Positions 1 through 11,639 of a stretch of 64,000 bases of DNA are shown in pieces. This DNA comes from Myxocyprinus asiaticus (lineage: Eukaryota; Chordata; Actinopteri; Cypriniformes; Catostomidae), in NCBI RefSeq assembly GCF_019703515.2, contig NC_059348.1, positions 19,859,656 through 19,923,655 of the forward strand. Reading direction: 5' to 3'. The notes below the pieces were generated by a model. That model saw only the letters and a program-made list of their open reading frames with translations. It had not been told where the DNA came from and did no database searches. The number at the start of each line of letters is the position of its first letter. Within the stretch, counting starts at the first letter, position 1. Made by a program: the position numbers and the translations under genes.

Positions 1-1805
1 CCATTGCTGTTAGATCTTTGAGTAGCTTTATAAACTTTCTGGGTCAGACTATTTTGGGGAGAAAATAAATTGTATTGGAAGCCGTCACAGCTTTCTCTGG
101 ACATTATAATTATTGTTCATGATAATTCTATTGAACCATATATGTCTGTGGCGGTTCTTGTGGGGGGTGGGGTTGTGGTCTGTGCCACCTGCGCTTGCCG
201 CCCCGACAAGATGCCGCCCTGGGCGGCTGCCCATGTTGCCCTTGCCTAAATCCGCCACTGATTTATGTTATAAAATATACAAACAAAAATTCATAATGCC
301 TCAGTAAAAATGTACCTATTTCTAATGGTAGGTTCATTTTTGAAAGTCAGTTTCTGTGACAAAAAACTGTGACTTGAAATGTATTAAAACAACACGTCCT
401 GAGAACACGCCACAGTTCAACCTTTCAGTTCAAATCTACCTTCCTCACATTGACTACAGTCCTTAATATATGCCAATGTGGTTTTATTGTGTAAACTTGT
501 TTACTCAACAGCTAATAATGAGATTAGAATTATTTCAGAGGATAGATTGCACATTAATTATTTCAATTTATGAGGTTCTGAACAGGTGTTTAAAACCAAC
601 ACTACAAGAGAAAACACACATTCATGTGATTAAACTTTTGACTCCTACTTAACTTTAATTTAAATATAATTAAACATTAGAAACAAAGGCCTTGTAACAA
701 ATTCTCTGTGTGACAACTAGTCCTGCTTGACCCTATATGCTAAATAATAGTAGAAGTTTGTTGTGTCTGTGTTATAAAATAGTTTAGTTTAGTTTGTATG
801 TCTCAGTCAGGCTAAACTGGTTTCAGTTTTTCATTGAAATTCTGCTTAACTGGTGCAGTGGCCAAATGTTTGAGAAATGACTAATGGCAGACTTGCTGGC
901 AGTGAACAACTGAATAGACTTTTGATATTATGGCCAGCCAGACTATTGCTGTATGATCATGTGTTTGATTGCTGCTCTGCCTCAACCACTGGAATGTGGA
1001 AGTGGTGATACCCTTTAGAATATTGCAAACTAATGGCCACAACTATCTAGGGGACTGACAGGATGGGAAACAGCAGAACTGTATCATCATTTCAGTTAAA
1101 AATAGAGTTAGAGAGTATGAGAGAGAGAGAAAAAAAGGAGAGAGAGAGAGACACTGAAACAATCAGATGTTTGTTATGCTATTCATGTCTGGATTCATTT
1201 ATATTTTTGGGGTTTTTGAGTTTAGTTAAATTTTCTGGGTGAGCTTGTCGTTCTTTTGGCCACAGTTCACAAATATGTTAAAGAGCAAAAATGTCTTTAG
1301 TTTCAGTTTCAGTCAGCATGACCACTTTTTAAACATTACCATTGTGACCATGTATCTACTGTGTAGCTGTTAAGATGGCAGTTTAAATTTTTTTAATTTA
1401 AACACGTTTCTGGGTATTCACAAATCTAGGTATTGTGACTGGGTCTAGTATGTATAAAAGTATTTTTTATAAACTTTGTAAAAGTTTAAGTGAAATTTGT
1501 AAAGTTAAAGTGAACTTAAAGGGACAGTTCACCCAAACATGAAAATTCTCTGAAGCGAATTTAAGCGGCATACTCTTTACTCCCGTATACATATGGCTCC
1601 ATCAGTAAGCAGCTTTTTCCACAGCAATGTAATTTTCTCGCTGTGCTTGTGTAAACACACATGGCATCAGAGGAAGACTTCACTATTTTACTCTCTGTTG
1701 ATTCACTTTATTTCCAGATATTCCAGAGTTGTTGCTGTGTTTGTTTCCTCACCTTGCTGTCGTGACCTGCAGCTGAATTTCAGTGCAGTAGTTGGGATTT
1801 CCCTC
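1..1805. other. Intergenic DNA, no gene recognised
   Basis: AT-rich sequence in which I see no supported coding region. A short GC-rich island at about 170-260 looks like a fragment of a dispersed repeat, but I cannot name it. A purine-rich GA tract lies at 1117-1152. At 1519-1553 there is one arm of the palindromic MITE that recurs at 55.1 and 61.4 kb (the motif gggacagttcaccc followed by atgaaaattctct). The remaining open frames are short and have no recognisable motif. Confidence 0.6.
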
Positions 1806-2070
1806 TGTAACGAGGTTCTTAAGATGAGCAGGGAGGAGGCGGGAACCAGCTGAACAGTCAACGTAAAACTTTAATAACAAACTGAACTCAAACATAACAT
1901 AAACTGCAAAACAAACAATGACGCACACACACAGCTTCGTGCGTCTCTCTCTCTCTCTCTCTCTCTAACTGGCGTCTCCGGCTCGTCCTTATCCCCCTCC
2001 CGGCTGATTAGGATGATTCAGCGCCGGGTGTGCATCCTCGCGGCCCGGCCACGCCTTCCTCCTCGTCACA
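1806..2070 (-). repeat. 3' LTR of the small LTR element
   Basis: Runs from TGTAACGAGG to CCTCGTCACA on the plus strand and carries a CT microsatellite. Read on the minus strand, an ATTAAA poly(A)-type signal lies in the segment around 1870-1880. It is nearly identical in layout to 2460-2718. Confidence 0.85.
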
Positions 2071-2441
2071 CTCCTCCACCACCCAATTCAGGCCGGGGAA
2101 ACCTCCGGCTTGACGTACTCCCCTCCCTTCCTGGAGGGGAGGTGTTGCCCTTCTGCCGTACTTCTGCCGGCAGGTCTTTCCCGCCTCTTTGGACCCTGGG
2201 AGAGATGAGGGGAGGGAGAGGAGAGAGGGAAAGAGCGAGGGGGAGAGACAGAGAGAGAGGAGAGAGAGAAAAAAAGTGGCTCGCCAGTCCCCGGACACAC
2301 TGTCGCCTGGTCCTCAGGCACTCCTCCGCCCCCTGGTGGACGGCAGTGGTTCCTCCGGCTCCCAGTGGACAGCAGCGACTCCTCCGTCCCCTGGCGGAAC
2401 GGCAGCGGCGAGGACTCCACTACAGTGCATCTCTCCTCCTT

Positions 2442-2458
2442 TCCGGATTTCAGCACCA
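2442..2458 (-). promoter_or_regulatory. Primer-binding site, tRNA-Phe-like (degenerate)
   Basis: The plus strand reads TCCGGATTTCAGCACCA. Compared with the tRNA-Phe 3' end TCCCGGGTTTCGGCACCA it is shortened and substituted, but it sits exactly one base from the LTR, as in the perfect site at 34802-34819. The tRNA comparison is from memory of the vertebrate tRNA-Phe sequence. Confidence 0.6.
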
Positions 2459-2459
2459 G

Positions 2460-2718
2460 TGTAACGAGGTTCTTAAGATGGGCAAGGAGGAGGCGGAAAC
2501 CAGCTGAAAAGTCAACGTAATCTTTAATAACAAACTGAACTCAAACATAACATAAACTGCAAAACAAACAAAGATGCAAACACACATCTTCGTGCATCTC
2601 TCTCTCTCTCTAACTGGCATCTCCGGATCGTCCTTATCCCCCTCCCAGCTGATTAGGACGATTCAGCACCGGGTGTGTGTCCTCATGTCCCGGCCACGCC
2701 CCCTTCCTCCTCGTCACA
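2460..2718 (-). repeat. 5' LTR of the small LTR element
   Basis: Second copy of the terminal repeat, 259 bp, with the same TGTAACGAGG and CCTCGTCACA ends. On the minus strand this is the upstream LTR, because the primer-binding site lies immediately inside it. Confidence 0.85.
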
Positions 2719-4105
2719 CCCTCTTACATAAAACTCCGGGATTCCCCAATGTACAGTGCATTATATATGCAGATGTTAGGGACAGTCGATATTTACATTC
2801 GTGTGTATAAATGGTCATATTTTCTGTGTCTTAAGTGCATGTAAACGTGGTCAATGATGAGAGAATTTTATCACCGAATGTTGCCAAATTCACAGTGAGA
2901 TCAGTCTGTGAATGTTACGCCTTTGTGTTTAGTTTTCAGATATGGTTTTTATAGTTTGATTTCATGTATTTTTCTAGATAGGCTAAATCATATTATAATT
3001 TAATAAAATCATGAAATCCTTGCTAACATTAAATATATTGTTAATCTGAGATATCATAGGTTAGATACAACATCGACCATGATTAGATATGTGGTTGTTA
3101 CTCGCTACTTTTATGGGGAAAAAGCTGGGGTGCTCGTCCTCTATCTCTGATGATTTGAGAAACTGCAGAAGAAATTATGCCTTTTCTGGTAAGGAAATAT
3201 TATAAGCAGCCGATGCTCACTGATATTCATTCACTCACTGCACATTCAGGGAAATACTAAAGAGTGAATGTTTCAGTGAGCTGGATAGATTTTTTGGGGG
3301 ATGGGGGGCAATGAATAAGTTTTGAATAGGTCATTGAAAAATCTATATTTTGCAATGATCACATATATTTATATTTTGAATGAAACAAGTATGCATACAT
3401 TTGTACTGGAATTTTATCTGAATATTAATTTATACAAAAATATATCAAGTTTAGGAAATGTTAAAGCACTATTATATATTTATATTATACATCATGTATT
3501 ATATTATATTATATTATATTATATTATATTATATTTTTCTTTATTTCACTGCTGGGCATATTCCTTTTTTCCTTCCCATTGTTGTCCTGTATTTCTCCAT
3601 ATTAATTCATCTACGCTTCTAACTTCTTTTTCTTTATCTACATCAAATATACAAATATATCAGTCTCTGTATCTCATTTTCTACCTATTCATCTATTGCT
3701 GTTATTGTTAGTACCATTATTGTTGTCATCATCATATTTTATTATTACTATTACTTTTTCTCTAATTACCCTCCTTTGTTTTATTTATTTAGTTTTTTAT
3801 TTTCTTTTTTCCCTTCTTTCTTTTGGAAGAGAGAGAGGAAATCACAAGACCACATTGCCAACAGGTCTGTCGACCAAGAACTGGCTGTCTGAGATTAGAC
3901 ACCTGGCTGAAACATATACCTCAGGATCCCCTCCAAGCACCTAAGGCAGAGACGTGACCAGGTCATACAGCAGTGTTCTGGAAGGACCTGCCATGGTGCC
4001 AGGATTCAAAGCAAAGACATTCCACTGGAATGTGCATGTACAGCAGGAAGTCTGTCTCACCAGTTAATCGTCTTTCCAAAACAGCACAGAATAATACTGG
4101 GCCGA

Positions 4106-4139
<34 letters not shown>

Positions 4140-4150
4140 ATTCTCTCTCA

Positions 4151-4202
<52 letters not shown>
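4106..4202. repeat. CT/GT compound microsatellite
   Basis: An imperfect (CT)n tract runs into (GT)n and is followed by ATT repeats to about 4260. Confidence 0.95.
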
Positions 4203-4316
4203 TTATTATTATTATTATTAATTATTATTATTATTATCTTTTTTAAATTTATTATTATTAACTTTGTTTTCCTATTCTTTTTCCCTTTTTTTCATTACCA
4301 TAAGATCTTTGGTCAT

Positions 4317-4317
<1 letters not shown>

Positions 4318-4356
<39 letters not shown>
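4318..4356. repeat. (AC)n microsatellite
   Basis: An uninterrupted AC dinucleotide repeat of about 39 bp. Confidence 0.95.
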
Positions 4357-4358
<2 letters not shown>

Positions 4359-4379
4359 TCATAAAGGGATGATGACAAT

Positions 4380-4384
<5 letters not shown>

Positions 4385-4427
<43 letters not shown>

Positions 4428-4428
4428 C
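4385..4428. repeat. (ATA)n microsatellite
   Basis: A trinucleotide repeat of about 44 bp; its translation gives the poly-isoleucine frame at 4264-4461, which is not a gene. Confidence 0.95.
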
Positions 4429-5109
4429 CTTTATATATTTGACTTTATATATATTATTTAAATTACATATAAAATATCATTCTTCCCCTCTTTTAAGTGC
4501 ATCTTTTAAGCTCATGACTTTTTTCTTTTCTTTTTTTTAATCATATCAATCAACCAAATAATAACTCTGTATACAGGACACAATAAGATCATACTTACAA
4601 TACTTTCTATTTTCACACATATTGTGAGGCTGTAGAATCTTTTTCACTATTTGTCTTGTATTTGTATTCTCCGTGTTTGTCTTTGCTTTTTGTTTGTTTG
4701 TTACACCTTTACCTTCCGTAATGCCTGTCACCAAATAAGGTTGTATATAGTTCCTGTTATGTTATGTTGCAATAATAAAACATTTAAAAAATCAATACTG
4801 ATTCATCACTAATATAAGTGTAACGGGAGCCAGCTGGTACGTAATAGCTGTGCGGTATGTGTAAGCCTTACTTCCCTGGCCTCAACAGGCGCAATACCGA
4901 CTGACGCTAAAGGCTGTAGCCAAATTGGAGTGGGTCGAGCAGGACCGTTTACATGAGTATTGAGGAGAACGTGTTCCCCTCAGTGTGATGGTTATGGCCA
5001 TTGGACAAGCAGCTTTATAAAAAAAAAAAACATGCTAGTCGACCAGCTTTACCTGCAAAGTTTGCTATTTTCGCCAGCTAGGCCAGTGTGATGCTTCTGT
5101 TCTTCCCGC

Positions 5110-5175
5110 TCCATACTGAACTCGAACCGGCATCTCCGGCATGAGATGCAGGTGTGCTAACAAGGAGGCTAAAGG
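5110..5175 (-). repeat. tRNA-derived SINE head or tRNA-like pseudogene
   Basis: On the minus strand the segment reads like a tRNA: an A-box-like TTAGCACACCTG, an anticodon-arm-like ATGCCGGAGATGCCGG stretch and a B-box-like GGTTCGAGT. There is no intact acceptor stem, and the flanking DNA (about 4820-5280, beginning TGTAACGGGAGCC) may be the rest of the element. A functional tRNA is unlikely. Confidence 0.45.
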
Positions 5176-5873
5176 CTACAGCCTCTAGCGTCTGTAACTA
5201 GTGCACCTCTTGAGGTCAGGAGAGTGAGGTTTATACACATTGCACAGCTATCTATCAGCTGACCCCAGTTACACCAGCAACAAACCAGCATAAGCCATCC
5301 TGGACTAGCATGGAAGTTCAATCAGATGACAGATGTCTTTTCAGCAGGGTATTAAACAGGATATATCATACATAATGATATATACCAGTGTCTACAAATG
5401 CCACAAAGGTGAGGTCACAGCTCTAACTAACTCTAATTACAACACATCCAGTACACCAAACTAGTTTAATGGCTTTATCATGGTTAAAAAAATCATACAA
5501 GACATCTGGCACTTATACAATTATTAAATGACCTGTTGAGCTGTCTGTATCTGTCTGAAGTTTATCTTTCTGCTGTTGGCTCTTGGCCCAATCTGGGAAT
5601 GGAGCCAAGTTTCTCAAAAACGAGTGTGACTACAGAACAACCACCCAGCAGTGCATTCCTCTTGTACTGAGATACAGCACTGTCCACATGTGTGTTTCTT
5701 TTTTTATTATTATTATTCTTAGAGAAGATTTAGGTGCCATAGGTCTGAATTCTCAAACAAATGTAATTAATAATGCATGAGAGTTTTGACATGGTGAAAA
5801 GAAACAGCATAAGAATTCAGAGGTTTGAAAATCATAATGTTGCAACTGCAACTTTCTACCAAACACTGAATTA

Positions 5874-5905
<32 letters not shown>
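5874..5905. repeat. (GAAA)n microsatellite
   Basis: Eight or so tandem GAAA units. Confidence 0.9.
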
Positions 5906-5906
<1 letters not shown>

Positions 5907-6488
5907 CATTTTTTATATCTGACTATACTCTGTATGTCTTTCTGTACAACACTCTTTCAATTATGTCATCCATTCATCACTGAGAGAAAGAGTAACAATC
6001 TCTAGTTACCATTTAGAATGTTAATTAGTGTAATCCCTCATCATAAGCGAAGAACAATGAATGGCTCTAATGAAGTTGGTAGTTGATTAGTCCAGACTTG
6101 TAAGTGCTTCTTAAATATGCCCTTGGGAAATGTGCATTTGTTTAAGACTTCACCATTTGAACACAAGTATTCCAAACAGCTCTAATGATATTTGTTTTAT
6201 GTATAACCAATTTTCTGCTTCAAGATGCCAAGATGGGATCTCTCCAACTGATTTTTTGTGACATCAGTAGTGTCTTGTCCTTCTTTACAGGACCTTGGAT
6301 TAAAGTGTGCTTTGATGTGCTTAAACGGGATCAGTCATGGATATCAGGATCTGAACTGGGGGCTCTTGATAGATTACATTTTTTAGTAAGCTTAAAAATT
6401 CCTCAAATGCCTGCTGAAGTCAGAAGTATTTCTTTAAGGAATGACCAATTTTCCAAAGGTGACTCACCTTTTTGGAGTAGTTTGTTTA

Positions 6489-6670
6489 AGGGATAGTTCA
6501 TCAGAATTCTGTTATCATGTACTCCCTTATGTTGCTCCTTCCCATTTGACTTTCTTTCTTCTGTTAAACACAAAAGGATATGCTAGGCAGAATGTTAACC
6601 TCAGTCACCATTCACCTACATTGCATATTATTTTCAATACAATAAAAGTCAATAGACCTTATTCACAGTA
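6489..6670. repeat. Fragment of palindromic MITE
   Basis: Starts with the aagggatagttcatcagaattct arm seen in the complete copies at 55.1 and 61.4 kb and continues through the ttctttcttctg and cattcacctacattg landmarks. The opposite arm is missing. Confidence 0.55.
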
Positions 6671-6814
6671 GCACCCAGGGCCATAATCACTATATACATT
6701 CAGGGGGACATGTCTCCCACAATATTCATAATAGTGGTCTACTGATATGGGTTTTTTCAATGGTTGATTATTATATATTTACATTTGGTTCCCCCCAATC
6801 CTGAATATGTAATA

Positions 6815-8370
6815 ACATATAGCTCCCATCTTCACACAGATCTTCAACAGATCACTGGAGCAATGAGAAGTTCCCTGTCGCTTCAAATGCTCCACTATCA
6901 TCCCTGTCCCATAGAAACCCAAGATCAAAGGACTTAATGACTACAGACCTGTTGCTATGACATCTGTGGTCATGAAGTCATTTGAGAGACTAGTGTTGGC
7001 CCACCTGAAGGACATCACTGGACCCTTTCTAGATCCCCTTCAATTTGCTTATAGAGCAAACAGGTCTGTGGATGATGCAGTCAACGTGGGACTGCATTGT
7101 ATCCTGCAACATCTGGACAGACCAGGAACATATGCAAGGATCCTTTTTGTTGACTTTAGTTTGGCTTTCAACACCATCATAACAGCTCTCCTTTGGAATA
7201 AATTAACCCAGCTCTCTGTTCCCACGTCTATCCGTCAGTGGATCACAATCTTTGAGACTGGGGAAATTGACTTCTAGCACATGTACAATCAGCACTGGTG
7301 CCCCCAGGGATGTGTGCTCTCCCTACTACTCTTCCCCCTGTATACCAATAACTGCACCGCCAAGGACCCCTCTGTCAAGCTCCTGAAGTTTGCAGATGAC
7401 ACCACTGTCATCGACCTCATCCGAGTTGACAATGAGTCTGCATACAGAAGGGAGGTTGAACAGCTGGCTGTCTGGTGCAGTCAAAACAACCTTGAGCTGA
7501 ACACGCTCAAAACGGTGGAGATCATTGTGGACTTTAGGAGAAACACCCCAACATTGCCCTGCTCGCCATTCTAAACAGCACTGTGGCAGCAGTGGAGTCA
7601 TTCAGGTTCCTGGGCACTACCATCTCACGGGACCTGAAGTGGAAGAACCACATTGATTCCATTGTGAAAAAGGCCCAGCAGAGGTTGTACTTCCTTCACC
7701 AGTTGATGAAGTTCAACCTGCCACAGGCGCTGCTAATCCAGTTCTACTCAGCAGTCACTGAGTCTGTCCTCTGCACTTCAATATCTGTCTGGTTTGGTTC
7801 AGCTAGGAATCGGATATCAGAAGACTGCAAAGGACAGTTCAGACTGCTGAGAGGATTATTGGTTGCCCCTTGCCCTGCCTTCAAGAACTGTACACTTCCA
7901 GAGTGAGGAAAAGAGCTGGTAAAATCAATCTGGACCCCACTCACCCAGCCCACTACCTTTTTGAACTGTTGCCTTCTGGCCGACGCTACTGAGCACTGAG
8001 CACCAGAACCATCAGGCACAAGAACAGTTTTTTCCCTCAGGCTATCCATCTCATGAACAGTTAAAACTATACTATAACTACATGCCTTGTCAATTATATT
8101 ATTTAACATCTCCAGCCTCTTCTACATTACATTCCCTTGCACTGTATATAATAGATTTGTATTTGTTCATACTATATGTATATTTTTGTCTTATTGTGTA
8201 TTTCAGTATATACATATATTTCTATTCACTTTTTATTTTTATTCTATTTTTCTTTTATTATCTCTATCTTGTTGTTGTATTGTTTGTGCACTGGAAGCTT
8301 CTGTCACCAAGAAAAATTTCTTGTATGTGGAAGCATACTTGGCAATAAAGCTCATTCTGATTCTGACATC
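6815..8370 (+). mobile_element. 5'-truncated CR1/L2/Rex1-like LINE
   Basis: This is the 3' part of a non-LTR retrotransposon. Reverse-transcriptase coding sequence is followed by a 3' UTR ending in TTCTGA-type short repeats at about 8353-8370 instead of a poly(A) tail, as is typical of the CR1/L2 group. The tail shares its sequence, in the opposite orientation, with 45311-45490. The left boundary is approximate. Confidence 0.75.
6957..7906 (+). pseudogene. LINE reverse transcriptase remnant
   Basis: Three adjoining frames (6957-7277, 7281-7574, 7583-7906) make up one reverse transcriptase broken by stop codons at 7275-7277 and near 7572. The first has the LFVDFSLAFNTI motif, the usual VDxSxAF metal-binding motif A. 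The second has the catalytic [12 protein letters not shown] box. The third has the SFRFLGTTISRDLKWKNHI thumb segment and the later WFGSARN stretch. The enzyme would copy LINE RNA at a nicked genomic site, but this copy lacks the endonuclease and has at least two stops. The C-terminal coding remnant probably reaches about 8050. A group within the jockey superfamily is likely; the exact clade is not settled. Confidence 0.8.
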
Positions 8371-8637
8371 CTTGGGAACACCATTGTTTTTTGATGAGAA
8401 TGGCAACGCGACTGTGAGTGATAGAGTACAGTCTCTTCAGTGGGTTGTACAGATGTTTTTGGATTGTTTTTAGAATGTTCCACAGAAGAAACATTGAAAA
8501 AATATATTTCCAAGAAATTTCAGAAACTCCAGATAACATGAGTTGTGGAAAATCAAAAACCGAGTGAAATGAGGTTGTAATCAGACAAGGTTTTTAAGGT
8601 GAATTTTAGATGGAGGTTCTAATAAGTAATATATACC

Positions 8638-9226
8638 AGTCACGGTCTCGGTGAGTTCGCTAGTTTATTCCATTTGTGTTTACGTCCTCTTCATGTGTTC
8701 AGGTGCCGCTGGCTCGCGGAATCAGCTTTGCCATGGGAACCCTGATCGTTTCCATGGGAACGCTGATCATGCTAACTTTCAGTGAACAAGCGTGTTCTTG
8801 GCTAGATTGATGTTGTGTGTTAGTTACTCACCACTCTCTCTCTCTCTGCCCTAGTCGGTCCTGTTGCGTGTTTTCTATATTGTTTGCCAGTCTTCGCTGT
8901 AGTGCCTGGATTGTGGATACCATCTTGTTGGTCGCCTTGATGCTTCAACTGAGTATTCATCATCAGTTACCTCTCTGCACTGGATCTGCTCTTCACACTA
9001 CCACGACGCACACAGATCTACGAACACACTATCCTCCAGAGGATTCCTCGTGGATCTGCGCTCTACACTATTTCAACGCACACAAGCCTATGAACACACT
9101 CTCCATCTCCAAGTTGCAGTCAGTGCCGGGTTCTCCTCACGCTTTGCCAGCTCTGCTGTGTTTAAATATCAATAAAATTTGTTTCTTTGCCTCCGCACTT
9201 GGATCTCTGGTCTCATCCTTCTGACA
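8638..9226 (+). repeat. Left LTR of sushi-like Gypsy
   Basis: The 3' end reads CATCCTTCTGACA, and the part from about 8950 is repeated at 13570-13806. A poly(A) signal AATAAA lies at about 9171-9176. The first bases, expected to be TG, are missing, so the copy is slightly truncated on its left. Confidence 0.7.
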
Positions 9227-9239
9227 GAACAATCTAGCC

Positions 9240-9395
9240 ATGATGGATCCAGTGGAGGACGCTGACCTTCGATCTGCTCTTGCTCAACAGGGAGTTTTCT
9301 TGGGTAGCCAGTAGGACCAGATCTCCACCTCCAACCGCGCCATTGAAATGATGGTGTCCCAGCTTGTGGAGCTCACGTCACTGGTCCAACAACTT
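9240..9395 (+). pseudogene. gag N-terminus, Gypsy (stopped)
   Basis: Opens with MMDPVEDADLRSALAQQG, the MDP-type start common in fish sushi-group gag, 14 bases after the LTR. A TAG stop follows after 24 codons (9312-9314). The frame then reads on into a QLVELTSLVQQL coiled-coil-like segment before the L2 insertion. Gag resumes at about 11640, where a proline-rich stretch is followed by a [18 protein letters not shown] segment typical of this gag family. Confidence 0.6.
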
Positions 9396-9728
9396 TGCCT
9401 GCCAACAACTTTACCATGACAAGCCCCAGGCCACTGAACTGAATACTCTTTTGGCCTCATATGACTTGGAAAGACTACACACAACAGCCACTCACAAATC
9501 AGGCAACCAGCTGGACCTCATTTTTACACGTAACTGTACCAACTCAAATATTCTTGTTACTCCTTAACATGTCTCTGATCACTACTTTGTTCAATTCCAC
9601 ATGACTCTCCCATCTACATTAAAACAGACTCCACCTTTGGTTTCCTTTTTCAGTAACCTCCGTTCTCTTTCACCCTCTCACCTTTCCACTGCTGTCCTAC
9701 CTCTCTTCCTACACCAAATGTATTTTCC

Positions 9729-10987
9729 ATGCTTGATGTAAACACTGCCACAGACACACTAAGCTCTACCTTAACAACCTGTCTAGACAACATCTGTCCT
9801 CTCTCCTCTAGGCCAGCATGTGCTAAACCACCCAGCCCCTGGCTCTCTGACGTCCTTCGTGAACATCGGACTGACCTCAGGGCAGCTGAGAGGAGATGGC
9901 GGCAATCTAAAGATCCAGCAGATCTAGGTAAGTATCAGTCTCTGTTTGCAACTTTTTCATATAACATTAAATCTGCAAAAACCTCCTATTACCAGAACAA
10001 GATCAACAGCACCACAGACACTCGCAGCTTGTTTAGAACATTCAACACACTTCTCTGCCCTCTCCCTCCACCACCTGACACATCACTGACAGCAGATGTC
10101 TTCGCCACATTTTTTACTAATAAGGTTATAACCATCAGCAATACATTCTCAGCACCACACCCTGTCAAACACCCATCTCCTGTATGCAACTCTTCTGTCT
10201 CTATGTTCTCTCCTCTGACTGACACTGAGGTCTCTAAACTCCTCCTCTCCAACCACCCCACCACCTGTTCCCTTGACCCCATTCCTTCTCACCTTCTCCA
10301 GGCCATCTCTAAGTCCATCCTACCTGCACTCACACACATAATTAACACATTTCTACTTACAGGCACTTTTCCCACTACATTTAAGCAGGCTCGAGCAACC
10401 CTGCTGCTGAAGAAACCCGCACTTATCTCTCACAGAACAAGCTGCTGGATGACAATCAGTCAGGCTTCAAAAGTGGACACTCCACCGAGACTGCCCTGCT
10501 GTCTGTCACTGAGTCACTGAGACAGTCGAAAGCTGAATCCAGATCATCCGTCCTGATTATGCTGGACCTTTCTGCAGCCTTTGACACAGTCAACCATCAG
10601 ATCTTACTCTCCACCCTCTCTTCGCTGGGCATCACAGGAACTGTGCTTGACTGGATTAATTCCTATCTCTCAGGTAGGTCCTACAAGGTAGCCTGGAGAG
10701 GTGAGGTATCCATGCCACATCAGCTACTTACTGGGGTACCTCAGGGATCAGTGCTTGGGCCACTTCTCTTCTCTATATACACAACATCACTGGGACCCAT
10801 CATTCAGGTAACGCTTTCCAAAACGGTCAGAAATGTAGGGGTAACCATTGATAACAAACAAAATTTCACAGACCACATCTCAAAGACCGCAAGATCATGT
10901 AGATTTACAATCTACAATATCAGGAAGATAAGAACCTTCCTCTCTGAACATGCCACACATTCTTGTTCAGTCACGTGTCATAACTAG
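9729..10987 (+). pseudogene. L2 reverse transcriptase, N-terminal and central part
   Basis: The frame 9729-10520 covers the linker and fingers of the L2 ORF2 product, including a SNHPTTCSLDPIPSHLL motif. A deletion with frameshift near 10420 removes the segment that normally carries NYRPVSLL. The frame 10559-10987 resumes with motif A (MLDLSAAFDTVNHQ) and motif B (GVPQGSVLGPLLFSIY). A second deletion, at about 10800, then removes the catalytic xADD box entirely and runs straight into the SKTVRNVGVTID thumb segment. The copy therefore cannot encode an active enzyme. Confidence 0.8.
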
Positions 10988-11384
10988 ACTGGACTACTGT
11001 AATGCTCTCATTGCAGGCCTCCCTGCATGTGCAATTAGACCCCTGCAAATGATCCAGAATGCAGCAGCACGTCTGGTCTTTAATCAACCAAAGACAGCGC
11101 ATGTTACACCACTCCTTGTCTCTCTCCACTGGCTGCCAGTTAATGCACGTATCAAATTCAAAGCTCTGATTCTGGCATACAGAACAGTCATTGGGTCTGC
11201 TCCAGCATACCTAAAATCATTTCTGCAGAGCTATGTGCCCACTAGAAGCCTGCAGTCAGCTAAGGAACATTGCCTTGTTGTACCAACACAAAGAGGCACC
11301 AAAACACTTTCCCAGACTTTCGGCTTCATCATACCACGTTGGTGGAATGACCTTCCCTTGACCTTCTCCATCCGTGAAGCGTGA
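10950..11384 (+). pseudogene. L2 ORF2 C-terminal domain
   Basis: An open frame overlapping the previous one contains RLDYCNALIAGLP, QNAAARLV, LHWLPVNARIKFKALILAYR and PRWWNDLP. This order is diagnostic of the C-terminal domain of L2 ORF2 in fish. It is displaced by a frameshift at about 10960 from the upstream frame. Its function in retrotransposition is not well defined. Confidence 0.8.
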
Positions 11385-11639
11385 CTCCCTTTCTGTCTTC
11401 AAAAAAGACTAAAAGCACATCTTTTCCATGAGCACTTAACCAGTCACTTATAAAAATAAAAAAAAATATTGTTGCACTTTAATCTGTTTTGAATACTATT
11501 CTGATGCTAATGAAACTTTGTAATATGGCACTTTTTTGTACCACTGTCTCCTTAAGATGATTCACTTATGTTTTCCTCTTTTGTAAGTCGCTTTGGATAA
11601 AAGTGTCTCCCAAATGAATAACTGTAAATGATACCACTG

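Larger units (their letters stand above)
1806..2718 (-). mobile_element. Small non-autonomous LTR retrotransposon (TRIM-like), complete
   Basis: Two direct repeats of about 260 bp flank a 389-bp interior. The unit begins TGTAACGAGG and ends CCTCGTCACA, and it is bounded by a perfect 5-bp target duplication, CCCTC, at 1801-1805 and 2719-2723. On the minus strand the first LTR is followed, after one base, by a degenerate primer-binding site complementary to the 3' end of tRNA-Phe (2442-2458), and a purine-rich tract precedes the other LTR (2071-2090 on the plus strand, pyrimidine-rich). The interior has no credible coding potential, so it must be mobilised by proteins from elsewhere. It is homologous to the unit at 33904-35058 and the solo LTR at 38611-38849. 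Confidence 0.85.
2724..6814. other. Intergenic DNA with microsatellites, no gene recognised
   Basis: About 4 kb without a supported gene. It holds a TATTA/ATATT tract at 3498-3535, the CT/GT and ATT block at 4106-4260, AC at 4318-4356, ATA at 4385-4428, a tRNA-like SINE head near 5113-5172, a GAAA tract at 5874-5905 and a MITE fragment at 6489-6670. Frames such as 3322-3711 and 3696-3944 are low-complexity translations of AT-rich DNA. Confidence 0.6.
9400..11635 (+). mobile_element. L2 LINE inserted in Gypsy gag
   Basis: Starts within the endonuclease C-terminus (a LDLIFTRNCTNSNILVTP-type segment at 9510-9566). It continues through reverse transcriptase and ends with the characteristic L2 tail TTGTAAGTCGCTTTGGATAA followed by AATGAATAACTGTAAATG at about 11582-11630. 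The 5' end is truncated and the exact junction with gag is not certain. Confidence 0.8.

Noticed and set aside
2013..2507. GC-rich frames of 91-164 codons on both strands
   Set aside because: They run across the LTR boundaries of the small element and overlap in opposite strands with arginine/proline/serine-rich text, typical of GC-rich non-coding DNA.
3322..4461. Several open frames on the plus strand
   Set aside because: They translate AT-rich DNA and microsatellites (poly-Ile, Ser-Leu and His-Thr runs) and have no known motif.
5110..5175. A functional tRNA gene
   Set aside because: A and B boxes can be seen but no acceptor stem or clear anticodon stem; a SINE head or pseudogene fits better.
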